Assembly: GCA_035938175.1 (NCBI GenBank)
Contig: DASZHD010000038.1
Coordinates: forward strand, 1-64,000
Origin: DASRDE01 sp035938175
GTDB lineage: Bacteria > Vulcanimicrobiota > Vulcanimicrobiia > Vulcanimicrobiales > Vulcanimicrobiaceae
DNA: 64,000 nt
Direction of reading: 5' to 3'
The position numbers were made by a program, and so were the translations under genes. Positions 59,088-64,000 of this stretch are shown piece after piece. The notes beneath the pieces are model-generated. The model was not told the DNA's origin and did no database searches. It saw only the letters and a program-made list of their open reading frames with translations. Every line of letters starts with the position of its first letter. Positions within the stretch are counted from its first letter, which is position 1.

Positions 59088-60008
59088 TTAGCCCGCTACT
59101 TTATGCTCGGCGGCGCGCTCTTTGAACGTCAGCTCCGATACGCCGGATTTATCGAGTTCACCCAAACCCAACCGCTTCATGCGTTCGTATTGTTCGAAAG
59201 TCGCCTGCGCGAGCGGCAAATCGACGCCCGACTCGCGCGCCAAACCGAGCGCGATTCCCGAATCCTTTGCGGCGTGCGTTGCGGAGAAATAGCAATCGTG
59301 GTCGCGGTTCTGCATGTCGGCGCCGTCGGTTTCGAGCACGCGAGAAGCCGCTCCGGTTTGGCCGAAAACCTCGCGCAGCATCGTCAAATCAAGTCCGAGC
59401 GCTTGGCCCAATCCGAGGCCCTCGGCCAACCCGGCGGTGTTGACGTTCATCACCATGTTCACCAGCGCTTTGACTTCCGCGGCTTTTCCGGCGGGTCCGA
59501 CGTACCGCAAAGAACTGCTCATTTTTTCGAGCAGCGGGCGCACGTGCTCGAAGTCTTCTTTCTTTCCGCCGCACATCAGATACAGCGTCCCGTTCCGCGC
59601 CTGTGGAATGGAGCTGGCCATGCACGCCTCGATAGAATGCGCCGCGCGCGCGTTGCACAAACGCTCGACCTCGCGGTGAACGGCCGGAGTAACCGTAGCA
59701 CAATTGATGAAATACTTGCCGCCGACGATTTGCGGCCGGTCGGGAGCGAGCAACGAATCGCCGACCTCGGCAAAGATGCTGAACATCGCCGCATCGTCGC
59801 TGACGACCGTGACGATCACGTCGGCGCCTTCGGTGATGCCCGCCAGCGAACGGCATGCGTCGGCTCCGATTTCATCGGCAAGCAGGCGAGCGTGTTCCGG
59901 GTTGATATCGTACACTACCGGAACCTCGTAGCCGACTTCCTTTAAACGGCGGGCGATGTTCGCGCCCATGCGGCCGGTGCCGACGATTCCGACGCGCTCT
60001 GCGGCCAT
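59088..60008 (-). CDS. 3-hydroxyisobutyrate-dehydrogenase-family NAD(P)-dependent oxidoreductase
   Basis: ATG 60008 has GGAGG six bases upstream and starts just before the Rossmann motif VGIVGTGRMGANIARRL, so the longer frame to 60257 is discarded. The 306-residue protein has the family blocks FINCATVTPAVHREVERLC, the catalytic-Lys region PAGKAAEVKALVNMVMN, and AAKDSGIALGLARESGVDLP. It oxidises a beta-hydroxyacid (for example 3-hydroxyisobutyrate, tartronate or glycolate-type substrates). No pathway neighbours are present, so the substrate is open. Confidence 0.92.
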   Translation of the reverse strand: MAAERVGIVGTGRMGANIARRLKEVGYEVPVVYDINPEHARLLADEIGADACRSLAGITEGADVIVTVVSDDAAMFSIFAEVGDSLLAPDRPQIVGGKYFINCATVTPAVHREVERLCNARAAHSIEACMASSIPQARNGTLYLMCGGKKEDFEHVRPLLEKMSSSLRYVGPAGKAAEVKALVNMVMNVNTAGLAEGLGLGQALGLDLTMLREVFGQTGAASRVLETDGADMQNRDHDCYFSATHAAKDSGIALGLARESGVDLPLAQATFEQYERMKRLGLGELDKSGVSELTFKERAAEHKVAG

Positions 60009-60114
60009 GGTGACCTCCAACGACAAAAGCGAGCAGGGGCTGGAGAGGATTCGAAGATGGGGAACAATAGCCTCCGGGCTTGCGTTGCACCCCATAGGAG
60101 GACTTCTGCACGAC

Positions 60115-60597
60115 ATGAGATTCAAACGAGCGATCGCCGGCACGACGCTGGCGGCCATGATGGCGACCTTGGTTCCCGCGGCACCCGCACTCGCGGACGG
60201 CCGCGCCAGCACCCGTAATATTCTGCTGGGAATCGGCGCCGCAACGTACTTGATCATTCAGCACAACCGTAAGGTGCACGAGAAGTACGCCGAAGACGCG
60301 CGCCGTCAAGCGGAACTGCAATCCGAGAACAACGACGCGTGGGCCGCATACCGCAGCGAGAAAAATGCGAACGACAATGCGATGGCCGAGGTCGGCGACC
60401 TCAAGCGCGAAGTAGCGTATCAGCACAACATTATCGTGCAGCAGCGGCAGCAGCTTGCGATGGACGGACGCAGCGATCGCACCGTCGCGTATTATCCGTC
60501 GAAGCCCACACGCGCCCGGGCTAGCCGCCACGTCGCGCAGTCGCGGCCGCCCAGCAGCGACGTAGCCATGGTTTCGTACGGATGGGGCAACCTTTAG
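60115..60597 (+). CDS. Secreted small protein with helical linker
   Basis: The 160-residue protein has a signal peptide (MRFKRAIAGTTLAAMMATLV then PAAPALA), a second hydrophobic stretch (NILLGIGAATYLII), a charged helical region (EKYAEDARRQAELQSENNDA) and a basic Ser/Arg/Pro-rich tail. It may be an exported, envelope-associated linker protein. No family is recognised. GGAGG lies 13 bases before the ATG, a long spacing. It overlaps the lipoprotein gene downstream by 16 bp and is divergent from the dehydrogenase. Confidence 0.72.
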   Translation: MRFKRAIAGTTLAAMMATLVPAAPALADGRASTRNILLGIGAATYLIIQHNRKVHEKYAEDARRQAELQSENNDAWAAYRSEKNANDNAMAEVGDLKREVAYQHNIIVQQRQQLAMDGRSDRTVAYYPSKPTRARASRHVAQSRPPSSDVAMVSYGWGNL

Positions 60598-60974
60598 TGC
60601 ATAAACCTCTGCTGCTCGCGAGCGCCGGCCTCGTGCTTGCGCTCGCAGCTTGCGGCGGCGGCAACGGGCAGGGTCAGGCGCAAAGCTCGGCAGACACGAC
60701 CACAAAAGCCGTCTACAACGACGATGTCGACGGCGTGACGCAGAACTTCGACGATGCGTTGAAAAGTCAGGTGACGCGTTCGGAAGTCGGCATTCTTTCG
60801 GACAAGATGCACTCGCTGGGCGACTATCAAGGACTGACGTTCGTCAGCAACGACGCGGCGAAGAACGAATACACGTACCGGGCAAATTTCAGCAAAGGCG
60901 CGATGAACGTGGTGCTGAGGCTCGATTCCGACGGCAAGATCGGCGCATACCGGGTGCTGGCAAAGGCACAATAG
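60582..60974 (+). CDS. Small lipoprotein
   Basis: The roughly 130-residue protein has a lipobox signal (PLLLASAGLVLALAAC) followed by Gly-rich sequence and a compact beta-rich domain: VYNDDVDGVTQNFDDALKSQ, then VGILSDKMHSLGDYQGLTFV and MNVVLRLDSDGKIGAYRVLA. The end has the shape of a DUF3887-type lipid-anchored domain. Start at ATG 60582 or GTG 60597. It overlaps the previous gene by 16 bp, so the two are co-expressed; a terminator follows 18 bases after the stop. Confidence 0.75.
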   Translation: MGQPLVHKPLLLASAGLVLALAACGGGNGQGQAQSSADTTTKAVYNDDVDGVTQNFDDALKSQVTRSEVGILSDKMHSLGDYQGLTFVSNDAAKNEYTYRANFSKGAMNVVLRLDSDGKIGAYRVLAKAQ

Positions 60975-60992
60975 GACCGAGAGCGGCACATA

Positions 60993-61024
60993 AAAAAGGG
61001 ACGCGTGGATTCGCGTCCCTTTTT
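60993..61024 (+). terminator. Rho-independent terminator after the small lipoprotein
   Basis: AAAAAGGGACGCG (60993-61005) pairs perfectly with CGCGTCCCTTTTT (61012-61024) around six bases, with a T-rich end (TTTTTCTTT). It closes the 60115-60974 operon and, being near-symmetric, could also stop transcripts from the Cys-rich gene on the other strand. Confidence 0.9.
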
Positions 61025-61098
61025 CTTTGGAGCGGGCGCTACGGGTCTAGCATCCGCCGGCGAATTTAAGCCTACATTAGCCCGGCATTGTGCGGCAA

Positions 61099-61326
61099 TT
61101 AAGCGCCGAGGCGTTCGATGCGATGAACGAAGGACGTCTTGCCTGCTTCCATGCATGCGACGCATTTGCGGTTTTGCGACGACTGCGCGCCGATCGTGCG
61201 AATGCTGTGAAAGAAGCAGACGTTGTGTCCGTTCTCGCATTCGTATTGCCCTTCGTTTCCGCACGGCTGGCCGTTCGGTTTTTGAACGATACACCGTTCC
61301 GGTTCGGGCGAATTGCGCCGTTCCAT
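61099..61326 (-). CDS. Small Cys-rich, probably zinc-binding protein
   Basis: The 75-residue protein has seven cysteines in spaced groups: CIVQKPNGQPCGNEGQYECE, then NGHNVCFFHS and RKCVACMEAG. This is a zinc-ribbon/treble-clef-like pattern. There is no signal peptide; it is probably cytosolic. AGAGG six bases before ATG 61326 supports translation. No named family is recognised. Confidence 0.72.
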   Translation of the reverse strand: MERRNSPEPERCIVQKPNGQPCGNEGQYECENGHNVCFFHSIRTIGAQSSQNRKCVACMEAGKTSFVHRIERLGA

Positions 61327-61488
61327 ACGATCCTCTACAACGTCAGATTCCGCGGGGGCGGCGCCGGTTGCGGCGACGGCCGTCCGCGGGTCTTCGAAGG
61401 GCTTTCTTGCTGCCCCAATACTGTATCGGGCAGTGCGAATGAGAGTTTACGGATTAAATGCCCCGGAACGCGGTAAGAATTGCCAACA

Positions 61489-61770
61489 ATGAGCAAAGAA
61501 CGAGGGATGCGGTTACGGGTGGACGGGGTCGTCGTGCCTCCGCTGCAAGCAGGCGTCGCCTTCGCGCATGCGCGGGACGGGCGTTGCGTAACCTTTACCG
61601 GACCGCGCGACGCGATGGTCCGGCTTTGCCAAGCACATCGCGAGCATAATCTGGGACTGCGTCCGCCGGTATTCGTGGACAGCGCCGACTGGGCCGGTGT
61701 CGCGCCCGTTGCAAACAGCGCCGACTGCTGGATTCACGAATTCGTAAAGAGCGACCCCTTTGCCGCGTAA
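61489..61770 (+). CDS. Small unknown protein upstream of DUF2971
   Basis: The 93-residue protein (ATG 61489; TTG 61480 possible) starts MSKERGMRLRVDGVVVPPLQ and shows strands VVVPPLQAGVAFAHARDGRC, FTGPRDAMVRLCQAHREHNL and PVFVDSADWAGV. It is probably a compact alpha/beta cytosolic protein. It ends six bases before the DUF2971 gene in the same direction, so the two form a likely operon. No function can be given. Confidence 0.6.
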   Translation: MSKERGMRLRVDGVVVPPLQAGVAFAHARDGRCVTFTGPRDAMVRLCQAHREHNLGLRPPVFVDSADWAGVAPVANSADCWIHEFVKSDPFAA

Positions 61771-61776
61771 CCTGCG

Positions 61777-62475
61777 GTGAGCCTGAGCGACGATACCGTA
61801 ATCTGGCGCTACATGAAGCTCAACTCGTTCCTGGAACTGTTGAGCGGCCACCTTATCCAAACGCGAATCGATACGTTGTACGACGCTTCCGAAGGCGCGT
61901 ACGGCTGGCGAAACATGCACTTTTCGCCCGAGCTTTTGCGGCGCTTGGGCCAGAGCGGCGAACCGGACGACATCCAAGATGCCATACGCAAAGCGCGCAT
62001 GCATGCCGTTGCGACGTACTGGTTCGAATTCGATCGCGAAAGTTACGGCATGTGGCGCGTCTACGGCCGCAGCGGCGAATCGGTGGCCGTAGAAACGACG
62101 GTCGGCGCGCTGCGAAAAGTGCTGAGCCGGTCGGGAGAAGCGTGGATCGACCGCATGCAGTATACGCCCATGGAGGGCGAGATCGATCGCATTCATACGC
62201 TGTTCTTCCACAAACGGCGCGAATATAAGGAAGAGCAGGAAATTCGCAGCGTTCAGGTGTTCGACAAGCCGCTCGACGGACCGATCGTCGACCAGCAGCT
62301 CTCGCTGGACGACTTGAACGCACTGGTGAAGCGCATCATTCTCGCACCGTACAGCCGCAAAACGTTCATCGAAGCCGTCAATAAGATCGTGCGCGCGGTA
62401 TTCGCGCAAGAGCGAAAACGCTTCGCCGGCGAGATTTGCAGCTCGGCGTTGGACGAGGATCTCGTGCCGCAGTAA
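61777..62475 (+). CDS. DUF2971-domain protein
   Basis: The 232-residue protein fits DUF2971: an N-terminal VIWRYMKLNSFLELLSGHLI, the WFEFDRESYGMWRVYGRSGE block with conserved Trp and Arg, and the C-terminal LVKRIILAPYSRKTFIEAVN. Members occur beside phage and defence genes and are of unknown function. Start is GTG 61777. It follows the small gene at 61489 at six bases. Confidence 0.82.
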   Translation: MSLSDDTVIWRYMKLNSFLELLSGHLIQTRIDTLYDASEGAYGWRNMHFSPELLRRLGQSGEPDDIQDAIRKARMHAVATYWFEFDRESYGMWRVYGRSGESVAVETTVGALRKVLSRSGEAWIDRMQYTPMEGEIDRIHTLFFHKRREYKEEQEIRSVQVFDKPLDGPIVDQQLSLDDLNALVKRIILAPYSRKTFIEAVNKIVRAVFAQERKRFAGEICSSALDEDLVPQ

Positions 62476-62490
62476 GCGGCTACGGCGTTC

Positions 62491-62703
62491 TTACGCGGCT
62501 CCCTGATCGTCGACGGCGAGCTCGATCAGTTCGAGTACCGTCTTCTGCCGTCTGGGCGAACCGCCCGCAAGCAGTGACGCGATCGCGCGCACCGTCGATT
62601 CGACGAGCATTTTCGTGGTGACGCCCGTATAGCCGCCCGCGTTCAGCAGATACACTGCCTTTCCGGCATACCGCGGATCCAGCCGGTAATCCATTGGCAC
62701 CAT
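62491..62703 (-). CDS. Short open frame, possible small protein
   Basis: The frame encodes 70 residues (MVPMDYRLDPRYAGKAVYLL...) with a mixed composition and a central helix (LVESTVRAIASLL). There is no ribosome binding site before ATG 62703, and a second ATG at 62694 is no better. It fills a 228-bp gap otherwise without genes. It may be a real small protein or chance. Confidence 0.3.
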   Translation of the reverse strand: MVPMDYRLDPRYAGKAVYLLNAGGYTGVTTKMLVESTVRAIASLLAGGSPRRQKTVLELIELAVDDQGAA

Positions 62704-62805
62704 ACTTACAATGTCGGCAATCCTGCGCGCATCACGGGGTCCGCAGGGGCGCTATTTGTAAAGTGCCTGATCGCCGCCCCGAGGCGGACGCAGCCGCGCC
62801 GAGGA

Positions 62806-63945
62806 ATGCCGCACGGCATGAATCGCTCTTTCACACTCAATGCGGCCTATTTTTTGGCCGCTCTCTTCGCAATAGGCGCCGGCGGCTGTTCGGCGACCAA
62901 CGCGCCGGCAACGCTCCCGGTCCAAACGAATTCGGTAACGCATACGGCGCAATCGGCGCAGACCGGCACGCCGGCGCTGCATGCATTCACCGCCGGCGTC
63001 ACGCCCGGATTCTTGTCGACCGCGCACGCTTGGGATATCGCGCCGGGTCCAAACGATTCAGTTTGGTTTACCGACACGGGTACGCCCGCCATCGGCAGCA
63101 TCGAAGCCGGCACGGTCCGCGAATACACCGGTTTACCGGCAAATGCACGGCCGTACTCGATCGTCGTCGCACCAAACCGCATGGCATGGTTTACGGATTC
63201 CGGAACCGCTTCGATTGGACGGATCTCCCCCGCGGGTGTCGTCAAAGAATTCTCAAACCCGCGCCTGTCGGGAAGTTTTCCGCAAGACGTCACGATCGCG
63301 CCCGACGGCTCCGTCTGGTTCATCGCGGTCGGAACCACGGCATTCTTGGCGCACGTCGATCGCGCAGATCGAGTGCATGCCGCCGCGCTGCCTTCCACGT
63401 TGTCGCCGGACGGATCGTTGATCGCCGACAAGAGCGGCAGTCTGTGGTTCCTCGCGACCAACGCAAATCAGAAAGCGGTGCTGGTTCAACGTCTCACCGA
63501 CGGGACGCTGGTTCGTCATCCAACGGAGCTGAGTGCCGCCGCCGAACCGTGCTGCCCGAATTTGGCGCCGAAACGCTTGACGATCGGGCCCGACGGCAAC
63601 GTCTGGTTCACTACTTTAAATTATATCAAAGAATCGAGTCCGGCGAATTGGATTGTGACCGCGGCCGCGCCGGCGCTCCAATATTTCTACGTGCACGACG
63701 GATCGATTACGTATTCGGTGTATCCCAGCGGCATAACGGCCTCCGGCACGAAGCTCTGGTTCACGGGCGACGATCCGTTTCAACTCAACGGCGGCTTGTG
63801 GAGCATGAAAACGGACGGCGCAATGGTGGCATATCCGGTAAATTACAACCCTGCCGGCCTGACAACCGCAACGGACGGAAGCTTGTGGTTTACCAGTGAC
63901 TTCGGCGGGCAGCCAAGCGCAATCGTGCACGCGATTATAAAATAA
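62806..63945 (+). CDS. Streptogramin-lyase-like beta-propeller lipoprotein (third copy type)
   Basis: The roughly 379-residue protein has a lipoprotein signal (AAYFLAALFAIGAGGC, lipobox AGGC) and propeller strands DIAPGPNDSVWFTDTGTPAI, IVVAPNRMAWFTDSG, TIAPDGSVWFIAVGT, LSPDGSLIADKSGSLWFLAT, LTIGPDGNVWFTTLN and TATDGSLWFTSDFG. It is the same structural class as the genes at 26088 and 27587 but diverged and without their C-terminal domain. Start at ATG 62806 or 62818; the latter suits the signal better. The catalytic residues of true lyases are not evident. Confidence 0.85.
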   Translation: MPHGMNRSFTLNAAYFLAALFAIGAGGCSATNAPATLPVQTNSVTHTAQSAQTGTPALHAFTAGVTPGFLSTAHAWDIAPGPNDSVWFTDTGTPAIGSIEAGTVREYTGLPANARPYSIVVAPNRMAWFTDSGTASIGRISPAGVVKEFSNPRLSGSFPQDVTIAPDGSVWFIAVGTTAFLAHVDRADRVHAAALPSTLSPDGSLIADKSGSLWFLATNANQKAVLVQRLTDGTLVRHPTELSAAAEPCCPNLAPKRLTIGPDGNVWFTTLNYIKESSPANWIVTAAAPALQYFYVHDGSITYSVYPSGITASGTKLWFTGDDPFQLNGGLWSMKTDGAMVAYPVNYNPAGLTTATDGSLWFTSDFGGQPSAIVHAIIK

Positions 63946-64000
63946 ATCCGCATGTAGTTGACGTTGCATCGCTGTTAAGACAAACGTCCGCGTTTTTGTT

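Overview
The window reads as one accessory stretch of a bacterial chromosome of roughly 60% G+C. Starts are often GTG or TTG with good GGAGG-type ribosome binding sites. There are many secreted beta-propeller lipoproteins (GloVer repeats, streptogramin-lyase-like, NHL-like, YVTN, kelch). RpoC is compact (1268 residues, no large lineage insert). This looks like an uncultivated soil-type Terrabacteria lineage, possibly Eremiobacterota; that placement rests on recollection of family distribution and is not proven here. No rRNA, tRNA, CRISPR array or insertion sequence was seen.

Positions 1-18100 look like a biological-conflict region. A triple TIR-like protein overlaps an nSTAND1 NTPase/beta-propeller gene. 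Converging on them is a SLOG-SLATT-SLATT membrane protein followed by a stand-alone SLOG gene. A TIR-STAND-TPR protein is divergent to those. After two GloVer lipoproteins come a patatin phospholipase carrying a membrane insert with a small partner gene, and a divergent operon of a four-segment membrane protein, a CHAP/peptidoglycan-binding hydrolase and an anchored unknown. These parts match the toolkit of nucleotide-signalled or STAND-triggered abortive defence (NAD-consuming TIR, nucleotide-sensing SLOG, pore-type SLATT, lipid- and wall-degrading effectors). This particular arrangement is the best candidate here for an undescribed system.

Positions 18190-30600 carry a HAD phosphatase, a histone H1-like protein, a holin-like/YihY pair, an MBL-cupin fusion, DUF805, a secreted phosphoesterase, a kelch protein, a tandem pair of propeller lipoproteins, another propeller lipoprotein and a decayed SEC-C gene. 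Positions 30680-35290 hold rpoC alone: it has its own promoter and terminator, no rpoB upstream, and the same 40-bp repeat on both sides. A leaderless-looking Xre-RES toxin-antitoxin pair follows, then a cytochrome b, secreted small proteins, a LuxR regulator, a VOC protein, a PQQ-type propeller and a prepilin-like protein.

Positions 44640-48090 hold a BlaI / M56 (BlaR1-like) / secreted-repeat operon with two BlaI-type operators; the beta-lactam sensor is replaced by a roughly 28-residue repeat that the third gene also carries. Positions 49560-56830 form a minus-strand GH59-GH92-sodium symporter operon for glycan use. The right end has Amt, hemerythrin, a 3-hydroxyisobutyrate-dehydrogenase-like enzyme, small secreted proteins, a DUF2971 protein and another propeller lipoprotein.
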